Below are positions 35,368 to 43,249 of a DNA stretch of 64,000 nucleotides, piece after piece. This DNA comes from FEN-1219 sp963817615 (GTDB taxonomy: Bacteria; Pseudomonadota; Gammaproteobacteria; Steroidobacterales; Rariloculaceae), in assembly GCA_963817615.1 (NCBI GenBank), contig CAWFPH010000003.1, positions 186,001 to 250,000 on the forward strand, written 5' to 3'. Below the pieces are notes generated by a model. That model was not told where the DNA came from. It saw only the letters and a list, made by a program, of their open reading frames with translations, and did not search any database. Within the stretch, counting starts at the first letter, position 1; every line of letters begins with the position of its first letter. Made by a program: the position numbers and the translations under genes.

Positions 35368-37596
35368 ATGGACGCGTCTCCTTCTAACAACCCGAGCGCC
35401 GCCGGCGTCTATGCGTTCGGGAATTTCAGGCTCGACGTCTCCGTCCGCGCCTTGTGCCGCAACGGCGGGGGAGCCGTGCCGCTGCCGTCGCGAGCCTTCG
35501 ATTCGCTCGTCTACCTCGTCGAGCATCGCGATCGGCTCGTGCGCAAGAACGAGCTCATCGACGCCGTTTGGCCCGACGTCGTCGTCACCGACGACAGCCT
35601 CATCCACGCCATCTCGGTCTTGCGCCGCGCGCTCGGCGACGATCCCAACAAAGCACTCTACGTGCAGACTGTTCCTCGCCGCGGCTATCGATTCGTCGCG
35701 CAGGTCAGTGCCACAGCCGACGCCGCTGCGACATCGGCGCGGGCGGAGGACGGCACCGAGTCGGCGCCGGTTACCCCGGTGGACCCACCGGGGCCGCGGC
35801 AATGGACTTTCACGCTGACGCGCGATCGCGCATTGCTTGCGGGCGCCGTGATCGTGCTGTTGATGGGCTTCGCCCTCCTCGTTACGGCAGGCGCGAACCG
35901 CTCGGCGGTAAGCCCCGGGCTTGCCGCGACGGCGACACCGAGAGCCGTGCGACTTTTTCAGCCACCGCCCGAGGGCGGCACGATCGTCTCGGGCGGCGTG
36001 TTGTCGCCGGACGGCGAGTCGCTGACCTTTGTCGCGCGCGACAATACGAGCGGGCAAACCGCCCTCTGGGTGCGCGCGTTGCATTCTTCGCAACTCAAGC
36101 GCGTCGAGCACTCGGAAGGCGCTTCCAAGCCGTTCTGGTCTCCCGATTCGAGCCGGCTCGCGTTTTTCACGCATGGCGACCTCGTGACCGCCGATCTGCG
36201 CGACACTCGGGTGCGAACCGTCGCATCGGTCGGCGTCAGCGCCGCAGGCGGAACTTGGGCGGCCGACGACACGATCCTCTTCGCCGACTGGGCGGTGGGG
36301 CTGTACTCGGTCGGGGCTTCGGGCACGGTGCCGACGCTCGTCGCTGCGCTCGATCAGGCCGCGCAGGACATCGCCGTCTCCTGGCCGCAGTTTTTCCCCG
36401 ATGGCCGCCACTTCCTCTACCAGATCGTGAGCCTCGATGCCGACCGCACGGGCGTCTACGTCGGCGATCTCGATACGCACGAGAGCATTCGCCTGCTCGC
36501 CACGGAGTCGCCGGCCGTGTTCGCGCCGCCGCGCCATCTGTTGCACGTGCAGCGCGACATGTTGATCGCGGAGGAGTTCGACTTGAGCACCTGGCAGCTC
36601 ACCGGGCGCGCCACGTTGCTCGCTCGCGGTGTGTCGCCGCCTTCGCTTTCTGACGACAACGTCGTCTCCGCGGCCGGCAATCTCATCGCCTACCGTAGCG
36701 GCGTCCGGCAGCAGCAGCTTGCGTGGGTAGATCGCGCGGGCGAAGTGCTCGCGACGCTGCCGATGCCGGCGGTCATGTTCAACCCCCGCGTGTCGCCGGA
36801 CGGCTCGCACCTGCTCGCTACGGGCTCGTTGACCACGAATCCCGGCCTCTGGTTGGCCAGCCTGTCTCGGGCAGAATTCGAGCGCATCGAGACCGATGCG
36901 ATCGCGCCGCTGTGGTCGCCCGACGGGGCGCACATCGCTTTCACGGCACGGGGCGGGTTCGATCTGCTGATTCGCCCGTCCTCGGGCGCGGGGTCCCGCC
37001 GCCTGATCCGCAGCAACGTCGTAAAAATATTGAACGACTGGTCTCCGAGCGGAGATCACATCGTCTACTCGCAGCGGGACGAGCTGACCAAGCTCGATCT
37101 CTGGGGCGTCAGGGTCGCGGATGGAGCGACGTTCCCGATCATGAGAAGTCCATACAACGAGCTGCAAGCGCGAATCTCACCGGATGGCCGCTGGCTCGCG
37201 TACGTGGCCGACGACAGCGGCGCGCTCGAGGTCTACGTACAGACGTACCCGGAGCTCGGCGAACGCTACAAGGTGTCCGTCGGCGGTGGAGGGCAACCGC
37301 AGTGGCGCCGAGATCAGAGCGAGCTGTACTACATCGCCCCCGACCGCGCCCTCGTGGCCGTGGCGATGAGCCAAGAGTCGGGACATCCGTTCGGCTCGCC
37401 CCGCCGCCTGTTCCGTGCGCCCGTTGCCGGCGGTCCGGACGACGCGCGCGACTACTATGCGGCGGCCGCGGACGGCGGTCGATTTCTCCTCGACGGCGCA
37501 TTCGGCGACGGCAACGACAGCCCGATCACGGTCGTCGTGAACTGGCCCGCGGAAACCGAGAAGCCGCCGTCGCCGAGCCCGCGACACCTCGATTGA
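35368..37596 (+). CDS. CadC-like membrane regulator with winged helix and beta-propeller
   Basis: A 742-residue one-component regulator. Residues 15-105 are an OmpR/CadC-type winged helix (VPLPSRAFDSLVYLVEHRD, then VVVTDDSLIHAISVLRRALGDD and VPRRGYRFVA). One membrane helix lies near residue 150-170. The C-terminal periplasmic part contains PD40/WD40-type repeats such as LSPDGESLTFVA, WSPDSSRLAFFTHG and WSPDGAHIAFTARGG. It presumably senses something outside through the propeller and binds DNA while membrane-bound. Divergent from the cytochrome operon at 35011, so it is a good candidate for its regulator. Confidence 0.88.
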   Translation: MDASPSNNPSAAGVYAFGNFRLDVSVRALCRNGGGAVPLPSRAFDSLVYLVEHRDRLVRKNELIDAVWPDVVVTDDSLIHAISVLRRALGDDPNKALYVQTVPRRGYRFVAQVSATADAAATSARAEDGTESAPVTPVDPPGPRQWTFTLTRDRALLAGAVIVLLMGFALLVTAGANRSAVSPGLAATATPRAVRLFQPPPEGGTIVSGGVLSPDGESLTFVARDNTSGQTALWVRALHSSQLKRVEHSEGASKPFWSPDSSRLAFFTHGDLVTADLRDTRVRTVASVGVSAAGGTWAADDTILFADWAVGLYSVGASGTVPTLVAALDQAAQDIAVSWPQFFPDGRHFLYQIVSLDADRTGVYVGDLDTHESIRLLATESPAVFAPPRHLLHVQRDMLIAEEFDLSTWQLTGRATLLARGVSPPSLSDDNVVSAAGNLIAYRSGVRQQQLAWVDRAGEVLATLPMPAVMFNPRVSPDGSHLLATGSLTTNPGLWLASLSRAEFERIETDAIAPLWSPDGAHIAFTARGGFDLLIRPSSGAGSRRLIRSNVVKILNDWSPSGDHIVYSQRDELTKLDLWGVRVADGATFPIMRSPYNELQARISPDGRWLAYVADDSGALEVYVQTYPELGERYKVSVGGGGQPQWRRDQSELYYIAPDRALVAVAMSQESGHPFGSPRRLFRAPVAGGPDDARDYYAAAADGGRFLLDGAFGDGNDSPITVVVNWPAETEKPPSPSPRHLD

Positions 37597-37606
37597 GCGC
37601 TCCGCC

Positions 37607-38107
37607 TCATGGCGACCACTGAGCCGTTGCTTCCGGCAGCGGCCCCTGGCCGTGCGACGTGGCGCCTTCGACGCTGTCGCAATGCTTGCCGGCCGCGGGA
37701 GGCGTTTTCGGCGGACACTTGAAGAGTCCGTAACTGCCGCGGCCGCCGCCCGGCAAGCCGTTACGCAGGGGGTGCAAGCCGATGCTGAAGATCGTGCCGG
37801 GCGGGAAGTTCTGGACGGTCACGCCGTCCAGGGCAACTTGAGCCGCTGCACGCAGCTCGACCGCCCAGATGACGGGTTTGCCCGACGCGTCGCGAAGCAC
37901 CGCATTGCGTGCGTCGTTCAGCGGTGCGAAAAAGATGCTCAAATGGCTCGGATCGGGGCTCACGCGCGTCACGACCCCGGTGAACACGTAAGTCTTCTTC
38001 TCGTCGTACATCGCGAACGAATGGTGCGCATTCGCCGGCGTGGCCAACGTTCCCGCGACGCTCGCCAACAGCGCTGCAAGGGTCATCGAAGCAGAACGTC
38101 GGCGCAT
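37607..38107 (-). CDS. DUF6152 family secreted protein
   Basis: A 166-residue exported protein, third DUF6152 member in the window. It reads AHHSFAMYDEKKTYVFTGVVTRVSPDPSHLSIFF after the signal peptide, with a longer C-terminal tail carrying a Cys pair (FKCPP and KHCDS). A GGAGGG site six bases before the ATG at 38107 fixes the start; an upstream ATG at 38119 overlaps the previous stop. It is co-transcribed with the secreted gene at 38119-39483. Function unknown. Confidence 0.78.
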   Translation of the reverse strand: MRRRSASMTLAALLASVAGTLATPANAHHSFAMYDEKKTYVFTGVVTRVSPDPSHLSIFFAPLNDARNAVLRDASGKPVIWAVELRAAAQVALDGVTVQNFPPGTIFSIGLHPLRNGLPGGGRGSYGLFKCPPKTPPAAGKHCDSVEGATSHGQGPLPEATAQWSP

Positions 38108-38118
38108 GAAGCCCTCCA

Positions 38119-39483
38119 TCACTTGAATCCGAACAGCGGGTCCGGCTTCGGGTGCTCCATACCCTTCTCGAAGTACTGTTCCCAGATCCTCGCCCAGGGG
38201 CGGTCGTAGATATCGGGCACCGTGTATTCGAACGTCGTGCCCGGGGGCATCGGCGTGGCCTTGCCGTCGATGGGGTAGTTGTACTGCACACATTCGATGT
38301 AGAGGTACGGGTTACCTTCGTTGAGCTCGCCGGCTTTGGTCCAGCGGTGGACGATGCGGACGGGCTCCACGAGCGCCTCGGGATCGTAGAGAACGACCTC
38401 GTGATCGATGCCGTTGACGGTGCCGCCGGCGTCCTTGCGAGGGGTGTAGATCTCGATCGATTGCATCAGGCTGCTGAATTCGAACGCGCCATGTGCCATC
38501 CAGCCCTGAACGTTCGACGTCCAGGTGACGAGCGCCTCGCCGTCCCAGAACCCGATCGTCTCGCCGTACCAGCGGCGCACGTCCGTGGAGAGGTAAGGAA
38601 CGCTGCCGTCCTCCTTGAATTTGCGGCCGATCAGCACGTGCGTGATGAAGTTGCCGGCCGTCACGTTCAGCACTTGGAAGAGCTCCGGCGTCATCATCAC
38701 GGAGGGCGTGAATCCGGAATATTGGGCGATGCGCCGCATGAAGCCTTCCGGCTGACAATAGGAAGCAGGCCACTGCGGAGCATTGCTGACGGCGTAGTGG
38801 TACATCTGCTGGACGAAGCGCGTTTGGTACTCGGGCGTGAGCAGCGTGAGGTAAGTGGGGATCTGGAGCACCGCGCCGTGGTACCACGTGGCCGTCTTCG
38901 TCGCGTCACGCCGGTAGTTGCCGTTCCAGTCCGGTAAGGTCGCTTGCGTATAGACCGTAGGGCCGCCGCGCGCCGTGGCGTCCGCGAGCAGGGCTTCGTA
39001 GTGTGCCTTCGCCGTCTTGAACGGATAGGGGCTCACGATCTGGTCGCGCGGGTAGTCACGGTCGCAGAAGCCCCAGGCGGCCGACGCGGGTGGATCATCG
39101 CCGATGGTGGGCGTCTCGACGGCGCCCCACTGGGCTTCGAGGCCAAGCGGGGAATTGCAGCGGAAATAGCGAGGATCGCTCCAAAGCGATCGATCCTTGT
39201 AAAAGTCTTTGGTCGTGAAGATGTCGTGCGGCAGCGGCTGGATTCCGGGTGGCGCCGCTCCGTTCGCCGCGGCCACGATCGGCACCACGCCTTCGGGCAC
39301 GCCGGGCCCGACGAACGTGCCCTTGCCGTCCGGCCCTACGATCAGATCCGTGTGCAAGGGCGCCGGGGCGCCGCGCCCGATCGGCTTCTGCGCAAGGACG
39401 CCGACGCACGGCATCGTCAGGCAAATGGCAACGAAGCCGATCCTCGAAGACCGCCCAGTAGGACGTCGCGACGTGAGCAGCAT
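38119..39483 (-). CDS. large secreted protein of unknown function, paired with DUF6152
   Basis: A 454-residue exported protein. The predicted signal (RIGFVAICLTMPCVGVLAQ) follows a basic N-terminal stretch of about 15 residues. The body is Tyr/Trp-rich with a Cys pair (FRCNS, GFCDRD) and segments like ETIGFWDGEALVTWTSN, which recall the GDTLVV motif of the D-L-x-G-x-W proteins, so it may be a distant member. No catalytic motif is visible. The ATG at 39483 is used since it leaves the signal peptide nearest the start. It heads a two-gene operon with a DUF6152 protein. Confidence 0.7.
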   Translation of the reverse strand: MLLTSRRPTGRSSRIGFVAICLTMPCVGVLAQKPIGRGAPAPLHTDLIVGPDGKGTFVGPGVPEGVVPIVAAANGAAPPGIQPLPHDIFTTKDFYKDRSLWSDPRYFRCNSPLGLEAQWGAVETPTIGDDPPASAAWGFCDRDYPRDQIVSPYPFKTAKAHYEALLADATARGGPTVYTQATLPDWNGNYRRDATKTATWYHGAVLQIPTYLTLLTPEYQTRFVQQMYHYAVSNAPQWPASYCQPEGFMRRIAQYSGFTPSVMMTPELFQVLNVTAGNFITHVLIGRKFKEDGSVPYLSTDVRRWYGETIGFWDGEALVTWTSNVQGWMAHGAFEFSSLMQSIEIYTPRKDAGGTVNGIDHEVVLYDPEALVEPVRIVHRWTKAGELNEGNPYLYIECVQYNYPIDGKATPMPPGTTFEYTVPDIYDRPWARIWEQYFEKGMEHPKPDPLFGFK

Positions 39484-39888
39484 CGGCTTCCGGTCCCCCA
39501 AAGCCCGATCGGTCGCGCGCGGCGTGCGACCGCGGACGCGATGGGCATTCAAAAACTAGCAACGGAGCCGTCGGGGAGTCCTGCGCGTTCTAGGAAAAGC
39601 ACGGAAAAAGGACGAATCGCCATGCTGCTTGACCGATGTCCCGCCGCCGAACGCAAATCTCGTTTTGCGATGCGCGCAGGATCTCGAGTGCGCCGGCCTA
39701 TCGCCGGACGACGCGCGCCGCGAAGCACGCGGCAGCTCGGCGACCGCGAGCAGGCGGGGCACACACGTGGCCCAACGAGTGCTCTCGGTTCGCTAGCGTA
39801 CGCAGACCTCGCTCGGACGTGATAAGCTACACTCGGCTGCCAAACCCAATGGCACAGGCCAAAGGACTTAGAAGAAAGGAGTTTGGCC
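39484..39888. other. divergent intergenic region with motif and promoter for Crp gene
   Basis: A 405-bp gap between the secreted-protein operon (minus) and the first Crp/Fnr gene (plus). No protein-like frame is seen. It contains the shared 16-nt motif at 39594-39609 and an AAAGGAG ribosome site at 39875-39881 for the Crp gene. Confidence 0.5.
39594..39609 (-). promoter_or_regulatory. second copy of the 16-nt shared motif
   Basis: Reads GAAAAGCACGGAAAAA on the plus strand, one base different from the copy at 35113-35128. It lies 111 bp upstream of the secreted-protein gene starting at 39483. Possible operator for a regulator of secreted protein operons. Confidence 0.35.
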
Positions 39889-40638
39889 GTGGCCGCTAAT
39901 GCTGGGCCCAAGCAAAACCATATCCTCGCTGCGCTGCCGGACGAGGAGTTCGCCCGCTTGTCACCGCATCTCGAGCTCGTGGCGATGCCGCTCGGCGAGG
40001 TCCTCTACGAGTCAGGAGGACGGCTATCTCATATCTATTTCCCCACGACATCCATTGTTTCGTTGCTCTACGTCATGGAGGACGGGGCATCGGCCGAAAT
40101 CGCCGTGGTCGGCAATGAGGGCATCCTCGGGATTGCGTTGTTCATGGGCGGCGAGACGACGCCGAGCCGCGCGATCGTGCAGAGCGCGGGTCATGGGTAT
40201 CGGCTGAAGTCGCAGCTGCTGAAGCAAGAATTCAACCGGAGCGGTCCGGTAATGCATTTGCTGCTGCGCTACACGCAGGCCCTCATCACGCAAATGGCTC
40301 AGACGGCCGTGTGCAATCGACATCATTCGGTTGACCAGCAATTGTGCCGGTGGCTGCTCCTGAGCCTGGACCGGTTATCGACTCCGGTGTTGACCATGAC
40401 TCAGGAATTGATCGCCAACATGCTCGGGGTGCGGCGTGAAGGCGTCACCGAGGCTGCCGGCAAGCTGCAACGCGCCGGAATCATCCGCTACGGCCGCGGG
40501 CGCATCTCCGTGCTCGATCGAAGGCGCTTGGAGCTCGCGTCGTGCGAGTGTTATGCCGTCGTCAAAAAGGAGTTCGATCGGCTGCTCCAGGATCTTCCTC
40601 TCCAGGACATGGCGCCCGCTCGCCGGCTGCCGGCGTAA
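39889..40638 (+). CDS. Crp/Fnr family transcriptional regulator
   Basis: A 249-residue regulator. An N-terminal cyclic-nucleotide-binding-like beta-barrel (residues about 25-130) is followed by a winged helix with TQELIANMLGVRREGVTEAAGKLQ. FNR-type N-terminal iron-sulfur cysteines are absent, and the cAMP-contacting residues of CRP are not conserved, so the ligand is unknown. The GTG at 39889 is used as it has AAAGGAG seven bases upstream; an in-frame TTG at 39883 is too close. It is nearly the same protein as the one at 42101. Confidence 0.9.
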   Translation: MAANAGPKQNHILAALPDEEFARLSPHLELVAMPLGEVLYESGGRLSHIYFPTTSIVSLLYVMEDGASAEIAVVGNEGILGIALFMGGETTPSRAIVQSAGHGYRLKSQLLKQEFNRSGPVMHLLLRYTQALITQMAQTAVCNRHHSVDQQLCRWLLLSLDRLSTPVLTMTQELIANMLGVRREGVTEAAGKLQRAGIIRYGRGRISVLDRRRLELASCECYAVVKKEFDRLLQDLPLQDMAPARRLPA

Positions 40639-40656
40639 AAGAGCGGAGGACGGCGC

Positions 40657-40686
40657 GCTCGGCGCCGCGCGGCCGGTGCGCCGAGC
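40657..40686 (+). terminator. inverted repeat after the Crp gene
   Basis: GCTCGGCGC (40657-40665) and GCGCCGAGC (40678-40686) form a nine-pair stem with a 12-base loop, 18 bp past the stop. No T-run follows, so it may be a terminator of Rho-assisted type or simply a GC-rich repeat. Confidence 0.3.
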
Positions 40687-40960
40687 CATGAAGGGCGGTG
40701 GCCTACGTACGTTGCCGCACAGACGCGGCGCTTCCCCGCCCGCACGCTGCCACTCGATGGCAATGCACTTCTCGGCTGAACGTTTGACGTAGCCTGGGCT
40801 CGTTTTGCGTGCGGGCCCCAGCTCTTTGCGCGGACGCTCGAGCATGCGGTGAGGCCGGGCCCCGCGTTGTCGCTGTAAGAGGGTTGCTAGTGGCGCACGG
40901 ATTGGCAGTCGCGCATGAAATCGGCGCAACGACCGCTCAGGCGGCGCGGCCACCTGCGAG

Positions 40961-41258
40961 ATGTTTACGCGAGAGCTTGCGCGGCTCGAACTTGGCGCGA
41001 CCGTGCGTTCGGACTTGTCGGTGATGACGGCGGCCAACGTTCGCGAAATGTTGCTTCGGGCGCACCACTCCCTCCGCAGCGTCGAGGAGCGCCTGGATCC
41101 GCCGCCCTACACGACTCCGCAGGCCGCGGAATTGGCCACTTGGGAAGGCGAAGGCGGGGCGGCGGCGCCCCGCCTTCGACTCCCGCGTGGCGGCTCTGGA
41201 CGTCGAATTGGCCGGCGAGAGCGGGGAGTTCTGCGTGCTGCACCGAACAGACCTTTAG
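40961..41258 (+). pseudogene. possible frame-shifted small gene
   Basis: Protein-like sequence runs in one frame (VREMLLRAHHSLRSVEERL... ending TWEGEGG) up to a GC-rich hairpin, then continues in another frame as FDSRVAALDVELAGESGEF and stops at CVLHRTDL. Each half has natural composition, the other frames do not. One base difference in the GGGG or CCCC run within the hairpin would join them into a protein of about 95 residues. It may be a true pseudogene or an assembly error. No homologue recognised. Confidence 0.3.
41149..41178. repeat. perfect 12-bp GC-rich hairpin
   Basis: CGAAGGCGGGGC (41149-41160) and GCCCCGCCTTCG (41167-41178) pair perfectly around a six-base loop. It lies 130 bp before the second Crp gene and at the point where the small reading frame changes phase. 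No T-run follows. Confidence 0.55.
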
Positions 41259-41308
41259 GCGAGCGCCCTTCATGCTGCGCGATCGAAATCGATACGGCGG
41301 CGACACGT

Positions 41309-42040
41309 ATGAGCTCCCCCGTTCCGAAGCGAGCTCCGCAAACGAACGGTTTGCTTGCGGCGCTACCGGCTCGAGAGCGCCGCCAGCTCGTGGCGAGCTG
41401 CGAGCAGGTCGATCTCGCCTTCGGTGATCTGATCTGCAGAAAAGGCGAGCGTATTCGCCACGTCTTCTTCCCCACCGAGAGCTTCATCTCTCTGATCGCG
41501 GCAATCGACGGATATGCCGGTCTGGAAGTGGGTCTCGTCGGCGACGAGGGCATGTTCGGGACCTCTTTGCTGCTCGGCATCGACGTTGCCCCTCTAGAGG
41601 CCGTCGTGCAGGGCCCGGGAGCGGCCTGGCGAATAGATGCCAAGCAGTTCGTTCTCGAGCTCCAACGCAGTCCCACCCTGCGCCGCTACCTCGCTCGCTA
41701 TCTGTACGTAACGATCAGTCAGTTGGCGCAGACCGCCGGCTGCACTCGCTTCCACGTCGTGGAGGCACGACTGGCTCGTTGGTTGCTGATGACTCGGGAT
41801 CGCGCCCATTCCGACCGTTTTCGGGTTACCCATGAGCTCTTGGCCCGGATGCTCGGCGTACGTCGCGCGGGCATCACCGGAGCGGCCAGCGCGCTCCAGA
41901 AGCGCAAGCTGATCCGCTACGAGCGCGGCCAGCTGACTGTTCTCGACGGTCCCGGCCTCGAGGGTGCCGCCTGCGGATGTTACGCGGCCGACAAGGGAAC
42001 ATACGCCAACGTTCTCCATCCGCGCCGTGGAGTCGCATGA
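41309..42040 (+). CDS. Crp/Fnr family transcriptional regulator
   Basis: A 243-residue regulator, a more divergent paralogue of the others. The effector domain contains VFFPTESFISLIAAIDGYAGLEVGLVGDEG; the helix-turn-helix has THELLARMLGVRRAGITGAASALQ. The segment QLAQTAGCTRFHVVEARLARWLL aligns with QMAQTAVCNRHHSVDQQLCRWLL of its siblings. No FNR-type cysteine cluster. It is convergent with the third copy, 60 bp away. The ATG at 41309 has only a weak G-rich site, so the start is fairly but not fully certain. Confidence 0.88.
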   Translation: MSSPVPKRAPQTNGLLAALPARERRQLVASCEQVDLAFGDLICRKGERIRHVFFPTESFISLIAAIDGYAGLEVGLVGDEGMFGTSLLLGIDVAPLEAVVQGPGAAWRIDAKQFVLELQRSPTLRRYLARYLYVTISQLAQTAGCTRFHVVEARLARWLLMTRDRAHSDRFRVTHELLARMLGVRRAGITGAASALQKRKLIRYERGQLTVLDGPGLEGAACGCYAADKGTYANVLHPRRGVA

Positions 42041-42100
42041 TCCCGCCGGGTGCCGCGCGTCGAGGGCGGCATGCGCACCTGCGCTATCTCTACGCAACGA

Positions 42101-42913
42101 TTAGCCGGTCGGCCTAGGCTGCTGGCCGGTTGCTCCCGCCCGGCGCCGGCTGCCACGCCTTTCAGGGGAGGCCCGACCTTCTTTGCCCGACGCGCGAAAC
42201 GGGTCGCCGAGCTTAATGTCCGAGAGCAGTCGATCGAATTCCCGTTTGACAACCCGATAGCACTCGCAGACTCTCCTCTCCAAACCCCGCCTATCGAGCA
42301 CCGTAATGTGGCCGCGGCTATAGCTGATCAGGCCGGCGCGCTGCAGTCTTCCGGCGGCCTCCGTGACGCCCTCGCGCCGCACGCCGAGCATGTTGGCGAT
42401 CAATTCCTGCGTCATCCTCAACTCGGGCCCGGGCAGGCGATCGAGACTCATCAGCAGCCAGCGGCATAATTGTTGATCCACCGAGTGGTGCCGATTGCAT
42501 ACGGCCGTCTGTGCCATCTGTGTAATCAACGCTTGGGTGTAGCGCAGCAAGAGATGCATGAGCACCCCGCCGCGATTGAATTCCTCTACGACGAACCGGT
42601 CCTTGAGCCGGTAACCGTAACCGGCGCTCTGCACGACGGCCCGGCTCGGCGTGCTCTCGCCGCCCATGAACAACGCGATGCCGAGTATTCCTTCATTGCC
42701 GACGATTCCGATCTCGGCCGAGGAGCCGTTCACCGTAACGTAGAGCAGCGACACGATCGCGGTCGTCGGAAAATAGACGTGCTGCAGGCGCGCACCGGCC
42801 TCGTAAATCACTTGGCCCAGCGCCAACGGCACGAGTTCGAGATGCGGCGATATGCGCGCGAACTCCTCACCGTCCAACAGGCACAACAGTTGGTTCTGGT
42901 TCGGGCTGTTCAT
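42101..42913 (-). CDS. Crp/Fnr family transcriptional regulator
   Basis: A 270-residue regulator, very close to the one at 39889: the shared run from GNEGILGIALFMGGE through RYTQALITQMAQTAVCNRHHSVDQQLCRWLL is almost identical. The winged helix is TQELIANMLGVRREGVTEAAGRLQ. A basic C-terminal extension (about 30 residues rich in Arg) is unique to this copy. The ATG at 42913 matches the sibling start. It has an 18-bp near-palindrome about 90 bp upstream that may be an autoregulatory site. Confidence 0.9.
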   Translation of the reverse strand: MNSPNQNQLLCLLDGEEFARISPHLELVPLALGQVIYEAGARLQHVYFPTTAIVSLLYVTVNGSSAEIGIVGNEGILGIALFMGGESTPSRAVVQSAGYGYRLKDRFVVEEFNRGGVLMHLLLRYTQALITQMAQTAVCNRHHSVDQQLCRWLLMSLDRLPGPELRMTQELIANMLGVRREGVTEAAGRLQRAGLISYSRGHITVLDRRGLERRVCECYRVVKREFDRLLSDIKLGDPFRASGKEGRASPERRGSRRRAGATGQQPRPTG

Positions 42914-43249
42914 TCGGACGTCTTCGCGTCTGAATGCGACATCAAGGCTAGCGTCGATGTCGGCTAGACTCGTATCGGGAATATGGCACGAGATTTCCCC
43001 TGCGGGCAATATTTCCCGCCCGGCCGCACCCCGTGGCATCCGCAACCGCCCGCCGATCAGCGCCGCGAAGCCGGAAATCACCTCCCACGCGCTGTCACGC
43101 GCTACCCGTGAATCCGCCGGGGGGGCGACGCCGCATCGAGCTGAGGTGGCGAGTGCCGCGCGTGCGCTGGCACTCGCCATTCGGCGACGATTGTCTCGGC
43201 GCAGGTCCTGATCGGGCCGCCGCTGACGCGCCCGCACGGCATCGCGAGG
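42914..43249. other. intergenic gap upstream of the third Crp gene
   Basis: A 336-bp gap between the CheB-CheR fusion stop and this Crp start. It holds the near-palindrome at 43002-43019; no coding frame is supported. Confidence 0.45.
43002..43019. promoter_or_regulatory. 18-bp near-palindrome, candidate operator
   Basis: GCGGGCAATATTTCCCGC is symmetric at 16 of 18 positions and sits about 90 bp before the Crp-family start at 42913. Dimeric regulators often bind such sites. It does not match the CRP or FNR consensus. Confidence 0.4.

Larger units (their letters stand above)
40639..41308. other. long intergenic gap between two Crp genes
   Basis: This 670-bp stretch contains the inverted repeat at 40657-40686, a frame-shifted small reading frame (40961-41258) and a perfect 12-bp hairpin at 41149-41178. 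No intact gene is supported. Nothing else stands out in 40690-40960. Confidence 0.5.
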
